Source: Gemmatimonadota bacterium (GTDB lineage: Bacteria; Gemmatimonadota; Gemmatimonadetes; Longimicrobiales; Longimicrobiaceae). From it: a stretch of 64,000 nucleotides of DNA. The notes under the pieces are model-generated. The model did not search any database, was not told the origin of the DNA, and was given only the letters and a program-made list of their open reading frames with translations. Both the position numbers and the translations under genes were made by a program. Positions 55,959 through 64,000 of the stretch are shown here, piece after piece (the first letter of the stretch is position 1; each line of letters starts with the position of its first letter). The stretch lies in the NCBI GenBank assembly GCA_031260285.1, contig JAIRKD010000061.1:1-64000 (forward strand). The letters run 5' to 3'.

Positions 55959-56498
55959 ATGGCGACTAAGAACAACATCGACGTACTGAAAGCGGCATTA
56001 GGCCGCGAGGCTATTGCCGTCATGGCGAGACTCGCAACTCCGGAACAGCAACGGGAGGCCCGAGCCCAAACCAGTCTGGCAACCATCACCAGGAGTATTG
56101 GAAAACAGGGCAACCTGCTGGAGATCGTTGCGGCAGAGAACGCGTTCGTGCTGAATGAGAAGGAACGGCACGCCAACAGTTCCGGAATGAAGGCGAGTCT
56201 GGAAGAAGCGCTGAAGGACTTGAGTCGTATCGATCGGGGAATCGGTTATGTGACTGATCCGGTGAAGTATCGGATCGTGGATAGCGTACATGATAAGCCG
56301 GAACATCGAATCAGCGGGGTACCGAAAGATGAGGCCAGGCAGGGATTTACTTCCCAGCACGCCCGCCTCCAGAACCTCGGTAAGTCGCGACTGAGTGCTG
56401 AGGAAAAGGGCGTGCTGTCCATGCGCGAAGCCAATCTGAAAATCGGGGGAAAGCTCTATGGTGAAATGCAGCGGAAGGCACTCAGGATCGTCCCCTGA
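55959..56498 (+). CDS. Unknown 179-residue protein of the small-gene cassette
   Basis: 179 residues: MATKNNIDVLKAALGREAIAVMARLATPEQQREAR, then a helical, Lys/Glu/Arg-rich protein with SGMKASLEEALKDLSRIDRGIGY in the middle and a Ser/Gly-rich C-terminus. No transmembrane segment or known motif. It begins 3 bases after the second paralogue and ends before a non-coding stretch. Third gene of the cassette. Confidence 0.7.
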   Translation: MATKNNIDVLKAALGREAIAVMARLATPEQQREARAQTSLATITRSIGKQGNLLEIVAAENAFVLNEKERHANSSGMKASLEEALKDLSRIDRGIGYVTDPVKYRIVDSVHDKPEHRISGVPKDEARQGFTSQHARLQNLGKSRLSAEEKGVLSMREANLKIGGKLYGEMQRKALRIVP

Positions 56499-56850
56499 GC
56501 AGTGAAGGGACCAGATTGCCCCTGTCAGTTTGTATGGAGCGAGCTGGGGCCCTTCCAGGGACGAATGAGTATCCCGGAGGGGGAATTGCACATCGGGTGC
56601 GCCGAGAGTTCCGGCATCGGGGCCGGTCATCCGGCAAGCATCCGGCTGAACTGCGCCCCTGGCTCTGAAGGACTCATCGTCAGGGAGTTCCCGAAGATCC
56701 GGACGTAGTGTGACTGTATCCTGAAGATCCGAGCGCTCGCGTGATCCCCGCCCGGAGATGATCTCGTTTTTCTGCGGTCTGCCTGTCGATTGTGTCTGCA
56801 GCGCCAATTCTGGTACTTGATGCGTCCTTATCGGGCGGCATCTTGTGTTC
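56499..56850. other. Interval holding the second copy of the duplicated leader
   Basis: About 352 bp. The right part (56768-56850) is the leader shared with 55028-55110. The left part has no gene, although short frames are open. Confidence 0.4.
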
Positions 56851-56965
56851 ATGAAAACGCGCGATCTTCTTTCCGCCGATCTGGAACAGCTGCTGGCCGG
56901 GGTATCGGGTGCCTTTCCCTGGTGGCAGCCGGTTCGACCTCAACCCGTTTCCTCCGTGGATGGGG
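56768..56965 (+). repeat. Duplicated leader and 5' gene segment, copy 2
   Basis: Matches 55028-55225. Here the coding part continues into the full 443-residue gene at 56851, so this is the intact parent copy. Confidence 0.85.
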
Positions 56966-58179
56966 TGCAGGTGCAGGTTGTCCGCAGGTCTGGTCAGGCA
57001 GCTCTGCTGGTTGTGGAGATTCCGCCCGGTGCTCCGTTCCCTTCCGTTTCTGCGCGCTATCACCTTCGGGAGCTTGTTGGAGCAGAGGCCGATGTTCTGC
57101 TTTTTACGGACGCGAGCCATTCCCGGATGGTGTTCTGCGGGGTTGTGCCCACTGGTTCGGGAGTACCCGTTTTTGAGGAATATTCCTTCGGCGGAAGCAC
57201 TTTCCCGCTGGCGGTGCTCTTCCGTCGCCGGAGCCGGCCTCCGGTGCTGCCGGCGGCACGTGTGGAGGGTCGGGAGGCTGTGATTGCGGTGGTGGCCAAC
57301 TCCCTGAGGGCCGGAGGTGGCTGGTCCCCGGTTCATCCCGATCCAGGGCACTGGATGCAGGAGGTCGGGGATGCTGACACTCTCCGTCGCTTCATCAGCT
57401 TGATCCGTCGGGTGGTTGTTCTGGGGAGGGGCGGTTCCGGTAACTGGCTTCTCGGCGCGGGTGACGCGCTTGAGTGGCTTCACCGTCTGGTGCTCGCCCG
57501 CGCCCGATCGTTCCTCATTGATGTGTACCCACCCGGACGTACCCGACCCGAGTACCTCCGTGACTTCCGGCAAGCCGTTGAGATTGCGGATGGCAGCACT
57601 GACAGGAGTGCCGTCGGGGTTGCTGTGGAGATCAGCTTCGGGAGGGCTATCGGGGTTCCGGATGGTTCCTCCGGTTCTTCAAGGGTGGCGATGGTTGCTG
57701 GTCCTTCCGGCGGATTCACTCCCGATGTTGTACGAAGGTCTGTCGCGCAGCGTCAGCTCTTCGGGCTTATGTGTGACGCCCGGGAAGCCGCCCATCTCCG
57801 CCGTCAACTCGAAAGCTGGGTCGGGTTCAGACACCGTGAGTCGCTTGAGATTGATATCAACGTCGCGGTGGATTACGTCCAGTCTGCCTCCTGGCTTCCC
57901 CGTGAAGAGGCGGGGTTAGTGGCGTATGAACCGTTATTTGCCGCCTGGAAGCTGATCGCGGGGGACCGGCTTGTTCGTCATGATGTTGAACCGGACGCCT
58001 GGAAGGTCGCGGCTGAGGCGCTTGTCCGACGCCGGCGAAAGCTGTTTCCGCCGCTGAAATCGGCCCCTTCCGGGGGGAGCACAGGTATGTGGATCGAAAC
58101 GGCCTTTCCACTTCTGGCGGGTCAGCGACAGAACGCGATTCCCGTCGAACAGGGAAGCGGGAGAGGGCGCCATGACTGA
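56851..58179 (+). CDS. Unknown 443-residue protein
   Basis: From ATG 56851: MKTRDLLSADLEQLLAGVSG. An early segment, ALLVVEIPPGAPFPSVSARYHL followed by LRELVGAEADVLLFTDASHSRMVF, vaguely recalls the N-terminal domain of large restriction or methyltransferase enzymes (inference, not demonstrated). The rest is alpha-helical with scattered hydrophobic stretches but no obvious membrane span or nucleotide motif. It overlaps the downstream DprA-like gene by 8 bases, indicating co-translation. No family was identified. Confidence 0.6.
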   Translation: MKTRDLLSADLEQLLAGVSGAFPWWQPVRPQPVSSVDGVQVQVVRRSGQAALLVVEIPPGAPFPSVSARYHLRELVGAEADVLLFTDASHSRMVFCGVVPTGSGVPVFEEYSFGGSTFPLAVLFRRRSRPPVLPAARVEGREAVIAVVANSLRAGGGWSPVHPDPGHWMQEVGDADTLRRFISLIRRVVVLGRGGSGNWLLGAGDALEWLHRLVLARARSFLIDVYPPGRTRPEYLRDFRQAVEIADGSTDRSAVGVAVEISFGRAIGVPDGSSGSSRVAMVAGPSGGFTPDVVRRSVAQRQLFGLMCDAREAAHLRRQLESWVGFRHRESLEIDINVAVDYVQSASWLPREEAGLVAYEPLFAAWKLIAGDRLVRHDVEPDAWKVAAEALVRRRRKLFPPLKSAPSGGSTGMWIETAFPLLAGQRQNAIPVEQGSGRGRHD

Positions 58180-58807
58180 TCCGGAAGAGCGGCTGTCCGG
58201 ACTGGACTGGGTTGGGGCCCCGGGGCTTCTCTCCCGGCTGGTTATCGGGCTTCTGGCGTCGGTGCGGGTTCCCCCTGATCTGGTGCTTCCCACGCTTGAC
58301 CTCACAATTGAGCTGGGTCGGCGGGGCTCTGTTCTGATGAGTGGTTTCCAGACTCCGCTGGAGAAGGCCGTCCTCGGGTTGCTTATGTCCCGGGACTTCC
58401 CCCTGATCATTGCGCTTCCCCGGACACTGCACGGCTTCCGGATCCCCTCTGAGTGGGATGAAGCGCTTCGGGATGACAGGATGTTGATTATTTCCGCGAC
58501 TTCCCGGCAACGATCAACGAGGGAAACCGCCATGGAGCGGAACCGTCTGCTGACGAGGATCGCGGATACCCTCCTCGTGGTATATGCCTCCCCGGGCGGG
58601 CGGGTATGGAAGGAAGCATGTAACGCACTTGCGGCAGGGAAACCGGTCCGATGTATGGATCACCCCGCCAACCTCAACCTGGAAGTTCCCGGTGCAACCC
58701 TCATCTCCGCGGATGGGGGGCTCTCCGGACCGGGGCCGGCAGGAGCCCCGGTCCGGAAGCTGTGGCCTCCCGGTTCCGAACTCAGCTTGTTGAGCACCGG
58801 GCGTTGA
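58172..58807 (+). CDS. DprA/SLOG-fold Rossmann-type protein
   Basis: 211 residues. The middle, TPLEKAVLGLLMSRDFPLIIALPRTLHG followed by SATSRQRSTRETAMERNRLLTRIADTLLVVYASPGGRVWKEACNALAAGKPV, has the layout of the DprA/Smf (SLOG) fold, especially the RNRLLTRIAD...VV segment. The long N-terminal DprA helix bundle and C-terminal winged helix are missing, so it is not a natural-transformation DprA. SLOG domains elsewhere handle nucleotide signals or DNA in conflict systems. Partner of the 443-residue protein. Confidence 0.6.
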   Translation: MTDPEERLSGLDWVGAPGLLSRLVIGLLASVRVPPDLVLPTLDLTIELGRRGSVLMSGFQTPLEKAVLGLLMSRDFPLIIALPRTLHGFRIPSEWDEALRDDRMLIISATSRQRSTRETAMERNRLLTRIADTLLVVYASPGGRVWKEACNALAAGKPVRCMDHPANLNLEVPGATLISADGGLSGPGPAGAPVRKLWPPGSELSLLSTGR

Positions 58808-59057
58808 CGGGAGTGGCGTTCCGGCACGCAATCGATTCACTCATTCCCACCGCGTTTCCGCCACATACACTTTCCTGTGCAGCCCGTCGCGCTTCCTCTT
58901 CGGTTCTGCCAGCTCCACCCCGACAGACCAGCTGTCCGTCAAATTCGAGGCAGACCTCGCACTCGCTCCGTACTCCTCCGATTGTGGAGTAGATGACCAT
59001 GGCGACAAACGCCAGAATTCCCAGGGAAACCAACCATCTGCTCATCGATCTGCGCAT
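58782..59057 (-). CDS. Small Cys-containing membrane protein
   Basis: 91 residues: one N-terminal span (WLVSLGILAFVAMVIYSTI), then CEVCLEFDGQLVCRGGAGRTEEEARRAAQESVCGG and SIACRNATPVNARC. GAGG 7 bases upstream supports the ATG. It overlaps the end of the convergent DprA-like gene by 26 bases and follows the zinc-binding gene in a small operon. Function unknown. Confidence 0.65.
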   Translation of the reverse strand: MRRSMSRWLVSLGILAFVAMVIYSTIGGVRSECEVCLEFDGQLVCRGGAGRTEEEARRAAQESVCGGNAVGMSESIACRNATPVNARCSTS

Positions 59058-59069
59058 CGGAACACCTCT

Positions 59070-59303
59070 TCAAGGATGATCGACCGCGCCTTCTTCTCCG
59101 GCTCTCCGGGCGCAGTGGGCGCAGCAATAGAACGCTCCTTCGCCCTGGATGCCATGTCCGAGGATCGGTACGCCGCAGAAATCGCATGCGGGGGCGAGTC
59201 TGCTGATCGCGCATTCGAAGCTGTCGAACACATGGGTCTGCCCTTCCATGACGATTTCGAACGACCGTTCATAGTCGTTCCCGCACGCCTCACATCGCGC
59301 CAT
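59070..59303 (-). CDS. Zinc-ribbon protein (treble-clef/metallothionein-like small family)
   Basis: 77 residues from ATG 59303 (GGAGG 7 bases upstream). Cysteine pattern CEACGNDYERSFEI, FDSFECAISRLAPACDFCG, CCAHCA. The protein is a compact zinc-binding module related to widespread small bacterial zinc-ribbon proteins; its partners are unknown. It is followed by the membrane protein at 58782. Confidence 0.8.
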   Translation of the reverse strand: MARCEACGNDYERSFEIVMEGQTHVFDSFECAISRLAPACDFCGVPILGHGIQGEGAFYCCAHCARRAGEEGAVDHP

Positions 59304-59548
59304 GATCCACCTCCGTTCGGGGTCAGTCTTGGAACCGGGGAGAAGGTGCATTGCCCGGGCCATGAAGTTGGTTGTCTCTTCCCCTGGAGGCCCGGAAGAC
59401 GATGGCCGGAGGAAGAGCGGAAGGAAAACGTAAAAAAAGGTACGAAGGAACATCAGGGGAACTGCTGTTGCCGGCCCCGTTCCGGAGGCCCTGAGCGAGG
59501 AGTGGTGTCCCCGGGATCAGGGCCTGCCTGCCTGTAGTGATGATGTGA

Positions 59549-59971
59549 TCAGGGTGACTTGATTGCGACGGAGAGCATGGATTCCGGTCCGCCATTCACC
59601 AGCCGCAGGAAGTCGCCTTCGGAAAGGTCGCTTGTGAGCACACGCAGCAGGGTGCCTTCATCAATCTCCATGATGCCATCCGGGAGTGCTGCTTCGGGGG
59701 CCGGAGCGAGACGCTCCCGATAGACACCCGGACCGACCCAGAGCAGGAAGGCGATTCCCGCGGCTGCGGCGATCGGTGCGATAGTGCGCGAAAAGTACCA
59801 GCAACTGCGCCGGTGCAGCCGGGCGAGCGGCAGAGTGGCATCACGGAGGATCGCGGTGCGGAGTCTGTCCCAATCCACATCCGCGTCCGTGGGTGTTTCC
59901 TCGCGCCATCCGGTCATCACTTCCGCCAGGAGCGGATCAATGACATCGAACTCAGGATCCTCCTGATTCAT
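59549..59971 (-). CDS. Anti-sigma-like single-span membrane protein
   Basis: 140 residues. The N-terminal 65 or so are cytoplasmic and acidic (EDPEFDVIDPLLAEVMTGWREETPTDADVDWDRLRTAIL), resembling the start of ECF anti-sigma factors. One membrane span (TIAPIAAAAGIAFLLWVG) and a short outer domain follow. Its ATG overlaps the ECF sigma gene stop (ATGA), supporting the role of cognate anti-sigma factor (inference). No zinc-binding HxxxCxxC motif is visible. Confidence 0.6.
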   Translation of the reverse strand: MNQEDPEFDVIDPLLAEVMTGWREETPTDADVDWDRLRTAILRDATLPLARLHRRSCWYFSRTIAPIAAAAGIAFLLWVGPGVYRERLAPAPEAALPDGIMEIDEGTLLRVLTSDLSEGDFLRLVNGGPESMLSVAIKSP

Positions 59972-60567
59972 ATATTTCTCCTCGCATACGGCTCGAGGGC
60001 TTCGCGGAGAGTGCGCCGTGCCTGGTGAAGGTGCCAGCGGACCGTCCCGTCCGAAATTCCCATCGCTTCCGCGATTTCCGGGCTTGAAAAACCGTTGAAG
60101 TCGGACATCACAAAAATTTCCTGCTGTCGTTCGGGGAGACGCATGATAGCATCCTGGATATGTTCGCGCAGTTCGGAGCGTTCGGTATCAATCAGTGGCG
60201 AGGCGAAATCTGTTGCCACTCCTTCCGGAATCTGCACGGTTGCGCGGCGTGTCCGTGTTTTCCGTGCGTTCAGGCACCGGTTCACAAGAATCCGATAGAA
60301 CCAGGGCGAGAACTCCCGGGTCGGGTCGAAGGTGCTGATCTTCTCCAGGGCGGCCAGAAACGTTTCCTGTACCATGTCTTCCGCATCCTGGCGATGGCCG
60401 AGCAACCGCTGGGCAAGACTGAACGCGCGGTTCATGTGACGACGTACGAGCAGTTCATACGCGACCACATCGCCCCGCTGGACCGCCTGGGCCAGCCTCG
60501 TGTCCGTAGGCTCCCCCTCAGGGGAAGTCACCACTCCCGGTCCGGAGCGTACCTTGCTACCTGCCAC
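59968..60567 (-). CDS. ECF-family RNA polymerase sigma factor
   Basis: 199 residues. Region 2 is YELLVRRHMNRAFSLAQRLLGHRQDAEDMVQETFLAALEKISTF. Region 4 is LPERQQEIFVMSDFNGFSSPEIAEAMGISDGTVRWHLHQARRTLREAL. It drives an extracytoplasmic stress regulon. The GTG at 60567 overlaps the upstream CpxP-like gene; the sigma gene is coupled to the putative anti-sigma gene by ATGA. Confidence 0.93.
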   Translation of the reverse strand: MAGSKVRSGPGVVTSPEGEPTDTRLAQAVQRGDVVAYELLVRRHMNRAFSLAQRLLGHRQDAEDMVQETFLAALEKISTFDPTREFSPWFYRILVNRCLNARKTRTRRATVQIPEGVATDFASPLIDTERSELREHIQDAIMRLPERQQEIFVMSDFNGFSSPEIAEAMGISDGTVRWHLHQARRTLREALEPYARRNI

Positions 60568-61043
60568 GTTGTTAATCCCGAAGCAACGTTAACCCCTAAA
60601 CCGCCGGACTGGAGACGGTTGTCATTCCGTCCCTTGATGATCCCGCCAAGCTGGCGTTTCTGTTGTTCGGAGAGGACTCCTCCAACGTCTTTCATCGCAG
60701 CCCGGGTGTTCCGCTGGACCTCTTCCACAATCATACGGACTTCATTGATATACTCTGCGGCCCGCCCTTTTCCTTCCGGACTGCATGCTGATTCCGGAGG
60801 CAGGGACCTGATATATCCGCGGACCTCGCTCAGCCGCTGGATGGACGGACGGTTTCGTTCTTCCAGAGCAATATTGATCCGCTTCAGCCGATCTATCTGA
60901 TTCCTGTCCAGACCCAGATCCTCCCGGAGAGCGAGGAGATAGCCGATCGGATCCTGATCATCCGTGGCCGGCCTCTGCGCCGACAGCGTTTCTGCCCGGA
61001 GAGTGAGCAGCGAAACCATCAATATCAATAATATGCGGGTCAT
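60528..61043 (-). CDS. Spy/CpxP-like periplasmic protein
   Basis: 171 residues. Signal peptide MTRILLILMVSLLTLRAETLSAQ. The helical mature part, GYLLALREDLGLDRNQIDRLKRINIALEERNRPSIQRLSEVRG, resembles LTxxQ-type CpxP/Spy proteins, which are periplasmic chaperones or stress sensors. It lies first in the transcript and overlaps the sigma gene start by 40 bases, suggesting it provides the input for that sigma factor. Confidence 0.65.
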   Translation of the reverse strand: MTRILLILMVSLLTLRAETLSAQRPATDDQDPIGYLLALREDLGLDRNQIDRLKRINIALEERNRPSIQRLSEVRGYIRSLPPESACSPEGKGRAAEYINEVRMIVEEVQRNTRAAMKDVGGVLSEQQKRQLGGIIKGRNDNRLQSGGLGVNVASGLTTWQVARYAPDREW

Positions 61044-61796
61044 TTCTATTTCTCAGATGGTGAACAGGCGGCCTGTATCCTCCCGTACCGACACATCAAC
61101 GTACAACAGACGCTAAAATAGCGTTGGGTCCAATAGTCCACTGTTCCGGAGGTTGCCGTCCGGAAAAATGGAGACAGGAGCGATTCGCCTATATCCTGTT
61201 TCCACATTCAGATCTATGTCCGGAAATCTTCCGGATCAGGATTTATGTGATAAAATCGGACGTCGGGGCGCGGGCTCTCTGTACGCGCCAGGATGCCCCG
61301 GATTTCGCGCCCGCAACCCGGGCGGGCGCAGGGAGGCTCGCACGCGCGAGAACGCTCTGCGGAACGTGCCTCCAGATTATCAAAAAAATCCCGGCCCCCT
61401 CCATACACGTGAGGATACCCCCCCGGCGCGACCCCGTTGCCGACGTGCGCGTTGCGCCGTCCTGTGCATGCGTACGCCCGGGAACTTCTCTCGGAGGCCC
61501 GGTGATTCAAGGATAAGAGGCTCTGCGTGTGCATACGCCCGGGAATTTCCCCTCGATATCGTATCGTACTTCTGGTCTGAGCCGGCCGGTCGGGTGTAGT
61601 GTACGCTCGCCGATGTCCACACCCTCGTCAGCGCCTGTGGGTGGACAGAGAGTACGCCGCCGGGTCTCAGCCCGATATGGCGTCGGCAGTATCTCAGCAT
61701 GGTCGGCACGGCATGAAGTACTTTCTGACCTGCCTTCCTGATCCCTCGAAAGGCCATACGCCGGTTCGGCCAGGTCACAACTATGGAGCGTCGTCC
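61044..61796. other. 753-bp non-coding region before the sheath gene
   Basis: No convincing gene. Contains two copies of TACGCCCGGGAA(C/T)TTC, at 61473-61488 and 61534-61549. The frame of the sheath gene is open upstream to 61599, but GGAG before ATG 61797 supports the shorter start. Confidence 0.4.
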
Positions 61797-63980
61797 ATGT
61801 CCTCTGCGCTGAATTACCCCGGTGTCTACATCGAGGAGATTCCGAACGGGGCCCGCACCATCACGGGTGTTGCCACGTCGATCACGCTTTTTGTCGGATG
61901 GGCACCACGTGGCCCTGCCGACAAGGCGGTTCACATCTCAAGCTTTGCCGACTACCATCGCATCTTCGGCGGTTGGGATCCGCGCGCGGATCTGGGATAT
62001 GCCGTCGAGCAGTTCTTCGGTAACGGCGGCGGCGATGCCTGCATCGTGCGGCTCGTCAGCGGGGCAGCGCTATCCGGCGCAATCATCGGTGACCTTATCA
62101 TCAGCGCAAGCTCGCCGGGGATATGGGCCAATGACTATTCTGTGAGCACAACGAGACTTTCCTCCGGCGATACGCAATTCAGGTTGCGGGTGACCGACAA
62201 GAGAACGAATGCCGTTGTGGAAAGCTTCGAAAATCTGTCCGTCGATTCGCAGGATCCGCGATATATCGCGAGTGTGATCAACGGCCGCTCAAATTTCATT
62301 ACGGTGGGGGTCACTCCCGCTGATAAAGACAAAGATCCCGCGGTGCCGTCGGATACGTCAGCGGATCTGGCTGGAGGTAGTGATGGAATGGTACTCGTAC
62401 CCAACACCCCTGATTTTCACAATGCGTTGCTCGCCGCGTTCGGCCCCGGATCCATCACCGATCATATAGATCTTTTTAATATAGTATGCGTGCCGGGGGA
62501 GACGGATTCCGGAACGCTGCTGGCGTTGCAGCAGCGCTGTTACGAGCGGCGCGCATTCCTCATCGCTGACGCTGATGAGAACGCCACGGTCGCATCGTTG
62601 AATGAAAAAGGTGGTGCCGACCCCGCCATCACCGGCGCCTTTGCGGTAAATTCAGCACTCTATTTTCCGTGGGTCCGGGCACCCGATCCATTGCGACAGG
62701 GAGCATTCAGGGCATATCCACCCTGCGGCTTTGTTGCCGGTGTATTTGCACGCACCGATGCAAGGCGGGGCGTGTGGAAGGCGCCTGCAGGGAGCGACGC
62801 TGTACTCAATGGTGCAACGGGGGTCGCGGTCTCTGTGAGCGAGGCCGGGAATGCCTGGCTGAATTCCGTTGCCATCAATTGCCTGCGCACGCTGCCTGTG
62901 TACGGCCACGTTATCTGGGGCTCACGGACATTGCGGGGCCAGGCAGACCAGAGATCGGAATGGATGTACATCTCTGTTCGGCGCACCGCGTTGTATATCG
63001 AGGAGAGTCTCCTCCGCGGCACACAATGGGTCGTATCTGAACCCAACGACGAGTCACTCTGGGCGCGGATCCGTCTCGACGTCGGGAACTTCATGCACAG
63101 CCTCTTCCTTCAGGGCGCGTTCCAGGGTCAGTTGCCGGAGGCAGCGTATTTCGTCAGGTGTGACCAGGAAACGACGACGCAGGATGATATCAATCACGGG
63201 GTCGTGAATTTCATGGTGGGGTTCGCGCCCTTGAAACCTGCCGAATTTGTAGTCATCCAGTTCCAGCAGATCGCCGGTGATGTTTCCCGTACCGGCTTCG
63301 ATGCAGAGAAAGACTTCAGCGACATATTACAGCAGCAGGACCTCGTTCCGCCTGATGCCGACATCAACGAGGGGGCCGCGGTTCTGCTGCATTACATGCG
63401 GACGCTCGCGCGGGACATGTTCGGGCAAGGTGCGGGGCCGGCTGACAACTGCGGTTTCAAACTGAAGGTGGCTGAGGATGACGGAGTGCAGTCGCTGCAT
63501 ATCAGCAAGGGACGGTACTACGTCAACGGAATCCTTGTGGAGATCGACGAGGATTTTCGTTATGAGGATCAGCCCTACCGGAGTCCCGGCATTGACGACG
63601 CCCTGATGACACGCCTTCGTAATCCCGGAGATAATGAGAGGGATTTCCTGATCTATGTTGATGTGTGGGAGCGACAGGTCACAGCGATCGAGGACGATTC
63701 GATTCATGAAGTGGCTGACGGCCTGGATACCTCCACGCGTACCCGGCTGGTATGGCAGGTCCGTGCGATCGAACTGGATCCGGATTCAGAAAACAGGCAG
63801 CTCGCGCCCTCACAGTGGCTCGATGGAGTGGAGCATCACTATGCGCCTCTGGGCTCTCTGAACGCGGATGGAGAGATAGAATCGGATCTCTGCACGATCA
63901 CGCCGATCGCCAGCTGCGGCGGCCGGACCGCAGATCAGTCAGAACAACCGGAGAATCAGGCAATCGGGGAGCAGCCGTAG
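61797..63980 (+). CDS. Contractile tail sheath protein fused to a DUF6519-like domain
   Basis: 727 residues from ATG 61797. The first 490 or so are a tail sheath protein: NYPGVYIEEIPNGARTITGVATSITLFVG at the N-terminus, and NFMHSLFLQGAFQGQLPEAAYFVRCDQETTTQDDIN with FAPLKPAEFVVIQFQQIAG at the end. A domain follows in frame that looks like DUF6519: FSDILQQQDLVPPDADINEG, LHISKGRYYVNGILVEID, LIYVDVWERQVTAIEDDSIHEVA and TRTRLVWQVRAIELD. Such sheaths drive phage tails and extracellular injection systems. The fusion joins the sheath to a part normally seen separately. Confidence 0.85.
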   Translation: MSSALNYPGVYIEEIPNGARTITGVATSITLFVGWAPRGPADKAVHISSFADYHRIFGGWDPRADLGYAVEQFFGNGGGDACIVRLVSGAALSGAIIGDLIISASSPGIWANDYSVSTTRLSSGDTQFRLRVTDKRTNAVVESFENLSVDSQDPRYIASVINGRSNFITVGVTPADKDKDPAVPSDTSADLAGGSDGMVLVPNTPDFHNALLAAFGPGSITDHIDLFNIVCVPGETDSGTLLALQQRCYERRAFLIADADENATVASLNEKGGADPAITGAFAVNSALYFPWVRAPDPLRQGAFRAYPPCGFVAGVFARTDARRGVWKAPAGSDAVLNGATGVAVSVSEAGNAWLNSVAINCLRTLPVYGHVIWGSRTLRGQADQRSEWMYISVRRTALYIEESLLRGTQWVVSEPNDESLWARIRLDVGNFMHSLFLQGAFQGQLPEAAYFVRCDQETTTQDDINHGVVNFMVGFAPLKPAEFVVIQFQQIAGDVSRTGFDAEKDFSDILQQQDLVPPDADINEGAAVLLHYMRTLARDMFGQGAGPADNCGFKLKVAEDDGVQSLHISKGRYYVNGILVEIDEDFRYEDQPYRSPGIDDALMTRLRNPGDNERDFLIYVDVWERQVTAIEDDSIHEVADGLDTSTRTRLVWQVRAIELDPDSENRQLAPSQWLDGVEHHYAPLGSLNADGEIESDLCTITPIASCGGRTADQSEQPENQAIGEQP

Positions 63981-63991
63981 AAAGGGGCCGC

Positions 63992-64000
63992 ATGTCGCTG
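63992..64000 (+). CDS. Start of the next gene in the contractile cluster (cut by window)
   Basis: ATGTCGCTG at the window edge, behind AAAGGGG with short spacing. It lies 11 bases after the sheath gene stop. In such clusters the following gene is often a tail tube or a second sheath protein, but nothing here identifies it. Confidence 0.4.

Noticed and set aside
56845..56850. GTG start two codons upstream of the 443-residue protein
   Set aside because: The duplicated copy at 55111 aligns from the ATG, and the upstream codons differ between copies.

Overview
The window is high-GC bacterial chromosome around the replication-origin gene cluster. dnaN and dnaA run leftward. rpmH, rnpA, yidD, yidC and mnmE, then mnmG, parA and parB, run rightward, with two ParB-type parS palindromes flanking mnmG. 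Gene content (FHA, zinc-ribbon and DUF883-like membrane proteins, many GTG/TTG starts, a contractile-sheath gene) resembles Gemmatimonadota or a similar Gram-negative phylum. That assignment is an impression from protein content and was not tested.

Layout. 1-3.9 kb: end of a methyltransferase gene, dnaN, dnaA, rpmH. 3.9-16.9 kb: rnpA-yidD-yidC-mnmE, acylphosphatase, two DUF883-like membrane proteins, mnmG, parA-parB-M23 peptidase. 17-30.2 kb: housekeeping and metabolism (Nif3-like, NAD synthetase with a lost glutaminase cysteine, hydroxyacid dehydrogenase, ABC-2 exporter, succinate-semialdehyde dehydrogenase, CPA2 antiporter). DnaA-box clusters lie at about 1.7, 3.4, 17.1 and 23.6 kb. 30.4-39.8 kb: an AAA-type ATPase behind palindromic operators, signal peptidase I, MoaB-like and HD-domain proteins, an FHA protein, a GH3 glycosidase and ornithine aminotransferase. 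40-41.6 kb: a Fic AMP-transferase gene whose upstream region carries a perfect 12-bp repeat in ten copies between two related inverted repeats. 42-54.9 kb: thiC under a TPP riboswitch, rsgA, a sigma-70 factor, lon, metX under a probable SAM-II riboswitch, an exported FAH-family protein and TesB. 55-58.8 kb: an unrecognised accessory locus. Three small genes, two of them tandem paralogues, sit between a truncated and an intact copy of the leader and 5' end of a 443-residue protein gene, which is coupled to a DprA/SLOG-like gene. 59-61 kb: an ECF sigma operon. 61.8 kb to the end: start of a contractile injection (eCIS or phage-tail-like) cluster whose sheath gene is fused to a DUF6519-like domain.

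The strongest candidates for something undescribed are the 55-58.8 kb locus, the sheath-DUF6519 fusion and the Fic promoter architecture. Palindromic repeats with constant outer arms and changing cores recur near 1.8, 39.9, 40.0, 41.8 and 41.9 kb. No tRNA, rRNA, CRISPR array or transposase gene was seen.
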